NCBI RefSeq assembly: GCF_000016985.1
Contig: NC_009633.1
Span: forward strand, 1,240,001-1,304,000
Reading direction: 5' to 3'
DNA length: 64,000 bases
Source: Alkaliphilus metalliredigens QYMF
Lineage (GTDB): Bacteria; Bacillota; Clostridia; Peptostreptococcales; Natronincolaceae
A model generated the notes under the pieces. The model was not told the DNA's origin and made no database searches. It worked only from the letters and a program-made list of their open reading frames with translations. Every line of letters begins with the position of its first letter. Position 1 is the stretch's first letter. A program made the position numbers and the translations under genes. Below are positions 43,012-50,970 of the stretch, piece after piece.

Positions 43012-43088
43012 TTTTGTGACACCTCTCTTTTTAAACTGTTATCTATTATATCAGAGTGAATAGATGCAAGTAAAGTATGCCTGCTCAT

Positions 43089-43562
43089 TTAGTTAAAGAA
43101 ATCTCTGGCATAAATAAACTCGCTAAGTTTATCTCTTCTATGGTTTTCGAATTCAGCAAGAACCCGGAAACCATTGTTTTTGTATACATTACGTGCTGCT
43201 AGATGTTCACCATGAATTCCGATAAAAACACGTCTTAATTCATAATTCTTATGGCTGAAATAAGATTCCATGTCCTTAAGTCCATGTTGAACAAGTAAAT
43301 TACCGTAACCCTTGCCTCGGTTTTCGGGTTTGGGTATTGTCATTTGAATAATTTCCACTAAACCCAAAGAAACTTTTTCCCTGATAGACCAAGTCATGGC
43401 GCCAATAATCTCTTCATCTAAATAAAGCATTAAGCTTCTATTGATATCAATACAGGCAGTGGCGTATTTGTGGGCCAATTCCTGATCCTGACCATATCGT
43501 GAAAGATAGTCTGATACGAAATAATGATAATCATTTTGCTCTGCTAGCCTTACTTTTAACAA
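43089..43562 (-). CDS. GNAT family N-acetyltransferase
   Basis: 157 residues from a TTG at 43562, chosen because GGAGGG lies 7 nt before it; the open frame extends further upstream through AT-rich sequence without a ribosome site. The acetyl-CoA motif is PKPENRGKGYGNLLVQHGLKDM, followed by RRVFIGIHGEHLAARNVYKNNGFRVLAEF. It acetylates an amine of an unknown substrate in the cytoplasm. It is monocistronic and lies divergent to the L,D-transpeptidase gene. Confidence 0.85.
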   Translation of the reverse strand: MLKVRLAEQNDYHYFVSDYLSRYGQDQELAHKYATACIDINRSLMLYLDEEIIGAMTWSIREKVSLGLVEIIQMTIPKPENRGKGYGNLLVQHGLKDMESYFSHKNYELRRVFIGIHGEHLAARNVYKNNGFRVLAEFENHRRDKLSEFIYARDFFN

Positions 43563-43736
43563 AAAAATCCCTCCTGTAATATTCAATAAGATCTGATGCA
43601 TGATTATAATATTATAACACAATTGAGAAAAATTCTTCGGAAATTTTATAAACGACATATGATAAAAGCAAAAGTCATTCCCATTGAGCACATTATTCTT
43701 TTGTATGCAGTATGATAGAGTAAGGAGGAATGTGTC

Positions 43737-44579
43737 ATGAGAATAGCCAGTAGGTATTTAAGACTTGTAGAGCCTTATATGGAAGGGCCCGATGTAATGC
43801 ACATTCAAGAACGATTGGTTGAAATCGGTTTTTATGATGGCGAGATTGATGGTATATATGATGAAGGGCTCTTTGAAGCAGTTAGAACATATCAAACTGA
43901 GTATGGTATTACACCAGATGGAATTGTAGGTCCGGACACATGGAACTCAATAGGCTTAAGCCCTGATGTGATGGTTGATCTTCCAACAGAAGGATATGCA
44001 ATTGATATTGACTTAGAGCAAAGGATTTTAACATTAAAGCAATATACAGAAATTTTACAATCTTATCCAGTGGCAGTTGGGAAGCCACAAACCCCTACAC
44101 CACCTGGAGATTGGCGAATTATACAAAAAACACTCAATCCAGGGGGGCCCTTCGGTACAAGGTGGATGAGAATTAATATACCCTGGGGAGGCTATGGTAT
44201 TCATGGTACAGATGCACCAGAATCCATAGGAACTGCAGCTAGTAATGGTTGTATCAGGATGTTCAATGAAGACGTTGAAGTTTTGTACGATATTGTACCC
44301 TTGGGTACACCAGTTAGAATTACGGGAGAAATTTTTTCTGGAAGGATACTCACTATAGGAGTAGAGCCTCGAGCAGACATATTAGATGTGAAAAATATTT
44401 TAGCAACCCTAGGCTACTATGAGGGTGAAATTGATATGATCTATGACGAGGAAACAATGGAAGCTGTACGTAATTTTCAAAGAGATTTTAACATTATTGC
44501 AGATGGCGTTGTAGGAGTTGACACATATAATAAACTACAGTTAGCCATAGAACAATTTGAAGATAACCGAGAGCCATAA
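43737..44579 (+). CDS. L,D-transpeptidase with two peptidoglycan-binding domains
   Basis: 280 residues. A PG-binding type 1 domain is at about 15-75 (VMHIQERLVEIGFYDGEIDG), the YkuD catalytic domain at about 85-200 with His156 in YGIHGTD and Cys172 in SNGCIRM, and a second PG-binding domain at about 215-275. Such enzymes form 3-3 cross-links in peptidoglycan or modify spore cortex. There is no signal peptide, so export or a spore-specific location is open. AAGGAGG precedes the ATG. A terminator follows. Confidence 0.93.
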   Translation: MRIASRYLRLVEPYMEGPDVMHIQERLVEIGFYDGEIDGIYDEGLFEAVRTYQTEYGITPDGIVGPDTWNSIGLSPDVMVDLPTEGYAIDIDLEQRILTLKQYTEILQSYPVAVGKPQTPTPPGDWRIIQKTLNPGGPFGTRWMRINIPWGGYGIHGTDAPESIGTAASNGCIRMFNEDVEVLYDIVPLGTPVRITGEIFSGRILTIGVEPRADILDVKNILATLGYYEGEIDMIYDEETMEAVRNFQRDFNIIADGVVGVDTYNKLQLAIEQFEDNREP

Positions 44580-44588
44580 TAGATAAAA

Positions 44589-44619
44589 AAGAGTTGCTTC
44601 TCAATTTGAAGTAACTCTT
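44589..44619 (+). terminator. Terminator after the L,D-transpeptidase gene
   Basis: AAGAGTTGCTTC / GAAGTAACTCTT, 12-bp stem with one mismatch and a 7-nt loop. Confidence 0.7.
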
Positions 44620-44794
44620 ATTTAAGCACTTGAAATTTTTAACAACGCCCGTTTAAAATTTAAGTGCGCTATGAGTCGATGCGACAGCATCAGACGAATT
44701 TTTAGGTGAACTTATAAAAAAGCCAATTAAAAGCAATAATCATAAGAAGATGGAAATGTGATACCAGTGGGATAACAAAGGAGGAGTATAAACA

Positions 44795-45454
44795 ATGAAC
44801 AGAATTCCAAGCCATATAGGGGTAATCCCTGATGGAAATAGAAGATGGGCAGCGGGACAGGGCTTAGCTAAGGAAGCAGGATATGAAAAGGGTTTGAATC
44901 CAGGGCTTGAGCTCTATGGTCTTTGCAAAGAATTAGGTGTAAAAGAATTAACCTTTTATGGATTTACACAGGACAATACAAAAAGACCTTCTATTCAACG
45001 AGAGGCATTTCAAAAAAGCTGCGTAGATGCAGTAGAGATGCTGTCAAAGGAAGATGCAGAACTATTGGTTATTGGTAACGATAGCTCAAATCTATTTCCT
45101 AAACAGCTCATACCCTATAGAAAGCGAACTAAGTTTGGAGAGGGGCGTCTTAAGGTCAATTTTCTAGTAAATTATGGCTGGCAGTGGGATCTGAGCCATG
45201 GATTAAGTCAAGAAGTGAAAAAAAATTCAAGCTCTAATGAAAATATCATGACAAACATTGCTTCTGCAGATATTTCACGGGTAGATTTAATTATACGTTG
45301 GGGGGGGAGAAGGAGACTCAGTGGTTTTTTGCCTGTTCAATCCATTTACTCGGATTTGTATGTAGTGGATGCGTATTGGCCAGATTTTAAGCCACAGCAT
45401 TTATATGATGCTTTGGAATGGTATAACCAACAAGATGTTACCTTGGGTGGTTAA
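44795..45454 (+). CDS. Divergent undecaprenyl-diphosphate-synthase-like cis-prenyltransferase
   Basis: 219 residues, shorter than the usual 240-260. The UppS fold is evident in IGVIPDGNRRWA (Asp13-Gly14-Asn15), YGFTQDNTKRP and the C-terminal RLSGFLPVQSIYSDLYVVDAYWPDF. Canonical enzymes have M/F-DGNGRWA and RTGGExRLSNF. Here Pro precedes the DGN motif and the RxGG loop reads RWGGRRR with Arg172 in place of Glu. It may make a different prenyl chain or use another substrate, or be a paralogue of the cell-wall enzyme. AAAGGAGGAG precedes the ATG. Confidence 0.8.
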   Translation: MNRIPSHIGVIPDGNRRWAAGQGLAKEAGYEKGLNPGLELYGLCKELGVKELTFYGFTQDNTKRPSIQREAFQKSCVDAVEMLSKEDAELLVIGNDSSNLFPKQLIPYRKRTKFGEGRLKVNFLVNYGWQWDLSHGLSQEVKKNSSSNENIMTNIASADISRVDLIIRWGGRRRLSGFLPVQSIYSDLYVVDAYWPDFKPQHLYDALEWYNQQDVTLGG

Positions 45455-45478
45455 ATAAAGCGAAGTAAACATATTACT

Positions 45479-45521
45479 AAGCGACTTAAGACAATTGGAC
45501 ATTTCATTGTCTTAGTCGCTT
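45479..45521 (+). terminator. Terminator after the prenyltransferase-like gene
   Basis: AAGCGACTTAAGACAAT pairs with ATTGTCTTAGTCGCTT (one bulge), a 16-bp stem. The T-run is weak. The right arm overlaps the -35 of the next promoter. Confidence 0.65.
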
Positions 45522-45540
45522 ATGTACTTTATGATATAAT
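45512..45540 (+). promoter_or_regulatory. Probable promoter of the MerT-like gene
   Basis: TTAGTC at 45512-45517, 17 nt, TATAAT at 45535-45540. It is 25 nt before the ATG at 45565, so the leader is short. Confidence 0.55.
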
Positions 45541-45564
45541 AAAAATAAAGCGAGGAGAGATTAA

Positions 45565-45876
45565 ATGAAGGAGAAATTATTAAGTGCTGGAGGCGTGCTG
45601 AGTTCAATTTTTTCCATGGTATGCTGAGTGGGTCCTCTGATTTTATTGTCCCTAGGTATAGGTGGCACTGGATTTGCGTACTTGGCTAGAGTAGCACCTT
45701 ATCGTCCTGTTTTTGTCATATTAGCAGTGGTCTCTTTAGGCTATGCACATTATCGCATGGAAAAATATCCTATGAAAAGAAGTATGGTTGCTTTTATCTG
45801 GACAGCTACCATTGTGGCAGTACTGATGAATCTGTCTCCTGTGATTTTAAATATGTACTACATTTTGTCTAGCTAA
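45565..45876 (+). CDS. MerT-like mercuric transport protein, candidate selenoprotein (Sec at UGA 45625-45627)
   Basis: 103 residues if the in-frame TGA at codon 21 is read as selenocysteine. CGAGGAGAG precedes ATG 45565. The N-terminus reads GVLSSIFSMVC-U-VGPLILLSLGIGG, which lines up with the MerT first membrane helix where mercury binds a vicinal CC followed by xGPL. The UGA sits at the second Cys. After it the frame stays open with MerT-like VAPYRPVFVILAVVSLGYAHYR and a third membrane segment. A SECIS-like hairpin follows at 45647-45667. Conventional annotation would start at GTG 45628 and lose the metal site, or call a pseudogene. The second MerT cysteine pair is absent. Confidence 0.75.
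45647..45667 (+). promoter_or_regulatory. Bacterial SECIS-like element
   Basis: TGTCCCTA pairs with TAGG-T-GGCA: eight base pairs (one G-U) with a single bulged U and a GGTA loop. The loop starts 27 nt after the UGA, inside the spacing expected for bacterial SECIS. The GGU loop start and bulged U recall the E. coli fdhF element, although here the bulge is on the 3' side. Confidence 0.65.
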
Positions 45877-45963
45877 TTGGGGCTTAATCAAAAGGCTATC
45901 TGTGATAATGGAACTCATATCCTAATAAGAAGAAGTGTGTAATACGACAAATTATCAGTTTTA

Positions 45964-45992
45964 TTGCAAAAAAAATTTAACTCTGTTATAAT
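45964..45992 (+). promoter_or_regulatory. Promoter of the FMN-binding lipoprotein gene
   Basis: TTGCAA at 45964-45969, 17 nt, TATAAT at 45987-45992, 45 nt before the start codon. Confidence 0.75.
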
Positions 45993-46037
45993 AGATATCG
46001 AGGTAATTTACGGTATCTATAATTAGGAGGAATTCAA

Positions 46038-46418
46038 ATGACATTTTCTAAAAGAGCATTAATCGTAGGAGTAGTAGCAGTAAGCTTATTAACATTAACA
46101 GCTTGTGGATCTGGAGCGGCTACGCCGAGTGAATCTGATGCTACAGGTATGTATACAGATGGGACGTACCTAGGTACAGGAGCAGGATACGGTGGAGATA
46201 TTGAAGTTGAAATCGTTGTAACTGATGGTGCAATTGCTAAATTAAATGTAGTTGATCATTCAGAGACTGGTGGCATTTCTGACCCAGCTTTTGAAGGTAT
46301 TGAAGAACAACTAATAGAAAAACAAGATATTAATGAAGTTGAAGTTGTTACAGGTGCAACAAAAACAAGTGATGGACTAATTGAAGCAATCAGTGCAGCT
46401 TTAACTGATGCCAAGTAA
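46038..46418 (+). CDS. FMN-binding domain lipoprotein
   Basis: 126 residues. The signal peptide ends in the lipobox TLTAC (Cys23). After a short linker the FMN-binding domain follows (DGTYLGTGAGYGGDIEVEIVV, ISDPAFEGIEEQL, VVTGATKTSDGLIEAI). The TGATKT motif at 105-110 is the kind recognised by ApbE, which would attach FMN to Thr110. The ApbE at 41971 is a plausible partner, both being outside the membrane. Such proteins take part in extracellular flavin-based electron transfer in Firmicutes. Monocistronic with its own promoter and terminator. Confidence 0.88.
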   Translation: MTFSKRALIVGVVAVSLLTLTACGSGAATPSESDATGMYTDGTYLGTGAGYGGDIEVEIVVTDGAIAKLNVVDHSETGGISDPAFEGIEEQLIEKQDINEVEVVTGATKTSDGLIEAISAALTDAK

Positions 46419-46446
46419 TTCATAACCTATAGCTTTAAAAACTAGC

Positions 46447-46474
46447 AAGAGACCTTTATAAAGGTCTCTTTTTT
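46447..46474 (+). terminator. Terminator of the FMN-binding lipoprotein gene
   Basis: AAGAGACCTT / AAGGTCTCTT palindromic stem followed by TTTT. Confidence 0.9.
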
Positions 46475-46624
46475 ACGTGGGAATTATTGGGAATAGTGAA
46501 AAAGATCTATTTAAAGAGATGGGCAGTGGGATGTTTTCGGTCTAAATCTCTTGCAAAAAAACATGATAGAAAGATTTGTTAACTGATGTGATAAATAAAA
46601 AGGGAGAAAATTCATTGCGATATG

Positions 46625-46653
46625 TTGACAGATGTGCTGAAGAAATGTAAAAT
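46625..46653 (+). promoter_or_regulatory. Promoter upstream of a 45-residue ORF
   Basis: TTGACA at 46625-46630, 17 nt, TAAAAT at 46648-46653, about 110 nt before the ATG at 46766. The rest of 46475-46750 shows no gene. Confidence 0.7.
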
Positions 46654-46765
46654 AAAATCAATGAATGGATTTTTATTCACTAAAAGTAATAAATAATTAT
46701 GAATCTCATATAATAAACTGATAATATAATCATTGAGTCAACAAAATGTAAGGAGGTGGCTTGGG

Positions 46766-46903
46766 ATGGAAAGTAAGAAAACGGAAAAGCAGTATGAAAG
46801 CAAATGGAATGTGAAGCTACAGGCGAAGCCAACAGAGGATGTAGCGTATAAGGTGTTAATTGAAAATCGTAGAAAAAGAGCAGAGAACTGGAAAAAACAG
46901 TAG
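46766..46903 (+). CDS. Small basic protein of unknown function
   Basis: 45 residues, strongly charged (many Lys, Glu and Arg), no membrane segment, ending RRKRAENWKKQ. AGGAGGTG lies 8 nt upstream of the ATG, a consensus promoter is about 110 nt upstream, and a perfect terminator overlaps the stop codon. These three signals together make a real gene likely even though no family is recognised. The basic tail could bind nucleic acid. Confidence 0.65.
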   Translation: MESKKTEKQYESKWNVKLQAKPTEDVAYKVLIENRRKRAENWKKQ

Positions 46904-46930
46904 CATCCCCATGGATGCTACTGTTTTTTT
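46896..46930 (+). terminator. Terminator of the small basic protein gene
   Basis: AACAGTAGCATCC / GGATGCTACTGTT stem with CCAT loop and a run of seven T. The stop codon lies in the left arm. Confidence 0.92.
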
Positions 46931-46962
46931 GCTTAACTTGATATGTGTGTCCTGGGGAATCC

Positions 46963-47703
46963 CTAAATTGGATTGAGGATTTGGTCAAGAAACTTGCGTG
47001 TACGGGGATGCTGAGGAGCTGTGAATATGGCTTCAGGTGTTCCTTCTTCAATAATCACACCATCATCCATAAAAATAACACGGTCTGCCACTCGCCGGGC
47101 AAAATCCATCTCATGGGTAACAATGGCCATTGTCAATCCTTCATTGGCTAAATCACTGATTACCTTCAGCACTTCCCCTACTAGCTCTGGATCCAGGGCA
47201 GAGGTGGGTTCATCAAATAAAATGATTTTAGGGGACAGAGCCATGGCTCTGGCAATACCGATCCGTTGCTGTTGGCCTCCTGACAGTTGGATGGGGTAGG
47301 TAGTTGCTTTATCAGGTAAACCCACCTTGTTTAATAGTGCTTCACCTTTAATTTTAGCCTTTTTTTTATCCATACCCTTTACAGAGATCAATGCTTCGGT
47401 GATATTTTCTAATGCTGTTTTGTTCTTAAAAAGATTGTAATTTTGGAAGACCATGGTCGTTAATTGACGTGCCTGATTAATATCATTTTTTGATGCCTTT
47501 GCCACATTGATTTTTAATTGATCGATCTCAATAGATCCTTCCTCAGCCCTCTCTAGAAAGTTAATGCACCTGAGTAGCGTTGATTTTCCAGATCCAGAAG
47601 GACCTAATATGGCGATTACTTCACCTGAACTTATTTTTAAATCAATACCCTTGAGCACTTTTAGATCACCAAACTGTTTATAAAGTTTTTCAATTGTTAG
47701 CAT
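46963..47703 (-). CDS. Polar amino acid ABC transporter, ATP-binding protein
   Basis: 246 residues from the ATG at 47703. Walker [14 protein letters not shown], signature [17 protein letters not shown], Walker [17 protein letters not shown] and switch His in VTHEMDFAR are all present, with the GlnQ-type C-terminus [17 protein letters not shown]. It energises uptake of a polar amino acid with the permease and binding protein encoded directly upstream. The specificity (Gln, Cys or similar) cannot be read. Confidence 0.94.
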   Translation of the reverse strand: MLTIEKLYKQFGDLKVLKGIDLKISSGEVIAILGPSGSGKSTLLRCINFLERAEEGSIEIDQLKINVAKASKNDINQARQLTTMVFQNYNLFKNKTALENITEALISVKGMDKKKAKIKGEALLNKVGLPDKATTYPIQLSGGQQQRIGIARAMALSPKIILFDEPTSALDPELVGEVLKVISDLANEGLTMAIVTHEMDFARRVADRVIFMDDGVIIEEGTPEAIFTAPQHPRTRKFLDQILNPI

Positions 47704-47726
47704 ATTATTCAGTCCCTTTATCAAAG

Positions 47727-48410
47727 TTATGTCGAATAAATTTTACTAAATCGCTTTTCTAGTTTATTGAGGACATAGGTAATCAAAATGGTGATGCCCC
47801 AATAGATCAATCCTGTTGCAACAAATGTTTCCAGATAGCGATAATTTGAAGCAGAAAGCATTTTTGCTCTACCCAGTAAGTCGGCTATACCGATGGTAAA
47901 GGCCAAGGAAGTTTCCTTTAAAAGGTTAATAATGGTATTCCCTAAGGAGGGAATTGCCACAACCGCAGCTTGGGGTAAAACGATGTTTTTCATCGCTTTG
48001 AATTCAGTCATACCAACTGAGAGCGCAGCTTCTTTTTGCCCTTTATCGATGGATAAAATAGCGGCGCGAATGGTTTCGGACATATAGGCACCTGAATTAA
48101 TACTAAAGGCAATACAGGCTGACATAAAAGGAGTTAGGAAATGGATTGTTTGAGGAAATATTTGTGGAACGCCAAAATAGAAAATAAATATTTGGATTAA
48201 TAAAGGAACACCTCGAATGGCAGATAGATAAATAGAAGTAAGGGGATACAATCCCCTTACTTTATAGATCCTAATAAAGGCGACAGTTAAACCAATCATA
48301 AAACCAAATACCAGTGAAACGACCAGCATATTGACTGTCACAAGGATACTTTTAGAAACCACTTCAAAGGCACGAATCATTGCATCATATTGGAAATTAA
48401 TCTGTGTCAT
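47727..48410 (-). CDS. Polar amino acid ABC transporter, permease
   Basis: 227 residues, five membrane segments. The His/Glu-type permease signature is present ([25 protein letters not shown], and the EAA loop [32 protein letters not shown]). It forms the membrane channel for the ATPase encoded 23 nt downstream. It starts 20 nt after the binding-protein gene. All three genes form one operon. Confidence 0.94.
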   Translation of the reverse strand: MTQINFQYDAMIRAFEVVSKSILVTVNMLVVSLVFGFMIGLTVAFIRIYKVRGLYPLTSIYLSAIRGVPLLIQIFIFYFGVPQIFPQTIHFLTPFMSACIAFSINSGAYMSETIRAAILSIDKGQKEAALSVGMTEFKAMKNIVLPQAAVVAIPSLGNTIINLLKETSLAFTIGIADLLGRAKMLSASNYRYLETFVATGLIYWGITILITYVLNKLEKRFSKIYST

Positions 48411-48430
48411 TATCTCTCACAACCTCTATT

Positions 48431-49240
48431 TTACTTAGACGTAATATCTATTTCAAACCATTTGTTTGAAATTTCACTGAAAGTCCCATCTTCATGCATA
48501 GAAACAATTGCATTGTTGATACGTTCAACTAATACAGCATTTTCTTCATTATCAACAAAAGGAAAGGCGTTTTGGAGAGGGTGAACGGGATCTCCCCCTA
48601 GTTTTAAATCTAGACCGGAACTTTCAATATTAATCATAGATGCTAGACGATCATTAATCATTGCATCAAGACGGCCTAATGCAACCTCTTGTACTGACCC
48701 TGAAAAATCTTCGTATGTCACAATATCAATTTCATTTTCTGTATCAAATTCTCTTAGTAATTGCTCATAATTTGAGCCCAAGCTGACGCCTACTCTTTTT
48801 CCTTTTAGGTCCTCTAAGCTGGTAATGGAATCATTATCTCCTTTAACGAGGATTTGAGCTCCTGAGAATACATAGGGCTCTGTAAATAAGTATTTCTCTT
48901 CTCTTTCAGCAGTCATGGTAATTTGATTGGCAATTGTATTAATACGATTGGAATCTAACATGCCGAATAAACCACTGAAAGCTGATGTTTCAAATTGAAT
49001 TTCTAAGTTAGCTCGTTCTCCTATTTCATTCCATGTATCAATTTCAAATCCATCAAGTGTATCGTCATCATTCATAAATGTATAGGGATGATATCCACCA
49101 GAAGTACCTACTTTTATTGTATCAAGAGAAACCTCTGGTGACGGATCATTATCTGTGGATTCAACTTCTGTACTCTGGCAAGCTGCTAACACCCCAACGA
49201 TCAAACTTAGTAAAGCAAATAGCACAATTCTTTTCTTCAA
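48431..49240 (-). CDS. Amino acid ABC transporter, substrate-binding lipoprotein
   Basis: 269 residues. Signal peptide with lipobox GVLAAC (Cys21), so it is tethered to the outer face of the membrane. The family-3 solute-binding fold shows in KVGTSGGYHPYTFMNDDDTLDGFEIDTWNEI (first 20 positions of which are the ligand-facing strand), LDSNRINTIANQITMTAEREEKYLF and GSNYEQLLREF. It is related to cystine/glutamine binding proteins. It is first in the operon behind a consensus promoter at 49298-49327. Confidence 0.92.
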   Translation of the reverse strand: MKKRIVLFALLSLIVGVLAACQSTEVESTDNDPSPEVSLDTIKVGTSGGYHPYTFMNDDDTLDGFEIDTWNEIGERANLEIQFETSAFSGLFGMLDSNRINTIANQITMTAEREEKYLFTEPYVFSGAQILVKGDNDSITSLEDLKGKRVGVSLGSNYEQLLREFDTENEIDIVTYEDFSGSVQEVALGRLDAMINDRLASMINIESSGLDLKLGGDPVHPLQNAFPFVDNEENAVLVERINNAIVSMHEDGTFSEISNKWFEIDITSK

Positions 49241-49621
49241 ATTTTTCTCCTCCTCAATTCATACGATTTCAATCGGGTTTAAATTAATTATAAAGAGATA
49301 CTATCACAACAATGTGGACTGTGTCAACGATTTTTCTAGAAAATCAATTCCGATTATTAACTCGGAATTGATAGAATTATAATGTTTTTCATATGGTAAC
49401 TTCTATCTGAATGTTCAGAGATATATAGATAATTCAAATGCTGTTTTCTAAAGTATTACACAATGAATATAAACTAAAGAGTGTGATAAGGAGGATGGTA
49501 GAATGCAGCAGGATGATCTATAATACAAATTTTGACTGAAAGTAGTTTGGTATACCTACAAAAAATTAAAATGTGGTTTTCGAGAATGTGATATAATAGC
49601 GTAAAAAGGGAGAGATTAGAA
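49241..49621. other. Intergenic region with promoter and palindrome
   Basis: It holds the minus-strand promoter (49298-49327) and, just upstream of it, an 11-bp inverted repeat ATCAATTCCGA / TCGGAATTGAT (49345-49374) that may be an operator or terminator. A strong AAGGAGG near 49490 is followed only by 6- to 14-codon frames. Confidence 0.55.
49298..49327 (-). promoter_or_regulatory. Promoter of the amino acid ABC operon
   Basis: Minus strand TTGACA (49327-49322), 18 nt, TAGTAT (49303-49298). A palindrome 18 bp upstream of the -35 could bind a regulator. Confidence 0.7.
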
Positions 49622-50350
49622 ATGGTTGCTACAGGTGAATTAATATTAAGATTATTATTGGCTACCGTATTGGGAGGCATAATTGGGTTCGAGAGAGAAA
49701 TGAATAATCGTCCCGCTGGATTGAGAACCCATATTTTAGTTACACTAGGATCATGTCTAATTATGCTTATCTCTCTCTATGGATTTCAAGGTCACGGTGT
49801 AAACGGAGCAGGTGGAGAGCCGGCACGATTAGCAGCCCAAGTAGTGAGTGGAATCGGGTTTTTAGGAGCCGGTACAATTTTAAGAGAAGGAACAAATGTA
49901 AGAGGATTAACCACAGCAGCAAGCATTTGGATTAGTGGTGGAATCGGATTAGCAGTAGGTGTAGGCTTTTATTTAATTTCCATTATTGCGACGTTATTAG
50001 CGCTATTTTCATTACTTGGCCTAGGGGTTTTAGAGAAGCATATGGTGAGATTAAAACGATATTCTAAGGTGAAGGTTCACGGAACAGGAAGACCAGGGTT
50101 TATTGGGGAAATTGGTATGGTATTTGGTAAATTTCATGTTAATATTAAAAATATAGTTGTTGAGAATGCTGATGGAAGTGATGACGAGGAATATGAAGAT
50201 AATATTGATATTACTTTTTTTCTTAGAATACCCAGTAAATTAAATCGAATTCAATTATACAATGAGCTTAAAGAAATAGAAGGTATAGAAAACGTTGTGT
50301 GGGATGATGTCTTGGTTGTGCACGGAGGCAAAGTTCATAAAGGAATTTAA
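49622..50350 (+). CDS. MgtC/SapB family membrane protein (second paralogue)
   Basis: 242 residues. It has the same motif order as the gene at 16321: LGGIIGFEREMNNRPAGLRTHILVTLGS, AAQVVSGIGFLGAGTILREG and GLTTAASIWISGGIGLAVG, then a C-terminal ACT-like domain (RPGFIGEIGMVFGKFHVNIKNIVV) with an acidic insert (GSDDEEYEDN). GGGAGAG precedes the ATG. It is probably a membrane protein concerned with divalent cation or envelope homeostasis. The two copies are not recent duplicates, since they differ at many positions. Confidence 0.87.
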   Translation: MVATGELILRLLLATVLGGIIGFEREMNNRPAGLRTHILVTLGSCLIMLISLYGFQGHGVNGAGGEPARLAAQVVSGIGFLGAGTILREGTNVRGLTTAASIWISGGIGLAVGVGFYLISIIATLLALFSLLGLGVLEKHMVRLKRYSKVKVHGTGRPGFIGEIGMVFGKFHVNIKNIVVENADGSDDEEYEDNIDITFFLRIPSKLNRIQLYNELKEIEGIENVVWDDVLVVHGGKVHKGI

Positions 50351-50602
50351 TGAGTTTACCCAATGGACTTGAATTTGTTGGAGATAAAAGGAAATGAAAA
50401 AAGCTTGGAATATAAAGGATAATATATATTGATTAAATTTATAACGTATTTGGAACGAGTTGGGATGAGATTATAAGAGAAAGGTTATTAATTAAATAGC
50501 AAACAAGCAAGAAAACACAATTTTCGGAAAAAAGAATATATTCTATTAATCATTCGTCGGGTGTGGTATAATGTCAATAATAATATTTGTGGAGGTATTG
50601 AT

Positions 50603-50932
50603 ATGGAATTTAATTATATATTAATGTTTGAATTGATAGTAGGCGCTTATGCCGCAATTAAAGCCCATCAAAAAAGTCGGAATCCATTACTGTGGTTTGT
50701 ACTAGGAGCTGTTTTTTCTGTCATCGCATTGGCTGTTATCATAGCAATGCCTAAAAAAGAGAAGAATTCCATTAGTGTGGCTGGAGAAGAGGAGACAACG
50801 GATAAACATATATTTCAACAAGCAAATGAAGTTGCTAATGTCCATAATGTAATTCCTTTTATTAAACCAGAAAAAGTTTTCAACAATAACAATAACAATA
50901 ATAATAATGATAAGATTGCAGAATCCCAATAA
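50603..50932 (+). CDS. Membrane protein with a poly-asparagine tail
   Basis: 109 residues from ATG 50603 with GGAGG 8 nt upstream. Two hydrophobic segments (about 4-19 and 28-48) are joined by KAHQKSRNPLLW. The motif RNPLLWFVLGAVF is common in small Firmicutes membrane proteins. The hydrophilic C-terminal part ends in nine consecutive Asn coded by an AAC/AAT trinucleotide tract (50880-50909), then DKIAESQ. The tract can expand or contract in frame. Function is unknown. A 17-bp terminator follows. Confidence 0.6.
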   Translation: MEFNYILMFELIVGAYAAIKAHQKSRNPLLWFVLGAVFSVIALAVIIAMPKKEKNSISVAGEEETTDKHIFQQANEVANVHNVIPFIKPEKVFNNNNNNNNNDKIAESQ

Positions 50933-50970
50933 ATAGGAAGAAGAGGCGGAAATCGCCTCTTCTTCCTATT
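50932..50970. terminator. Bidirectional terminator, cut by the IS duplication boundary
   Basis: AATAGGAAGAAGAGGCG and its complement form a 17-bp perfect stem around GAAAT. The IS duplication starts inside its left arm at 50942, so only a 7-bp version remains in the right copy at 53261. Confidence 0.88.

Noticed and set aside
45628-45876. A separate gene starting at GTG 45628
   Set aside because: It has no ribosome binding site and would remove the MerT metal-site region. The ATG at 45565 with CGAGGAGAG and in-frame continuity through the UGA fit a selenoprotein better.
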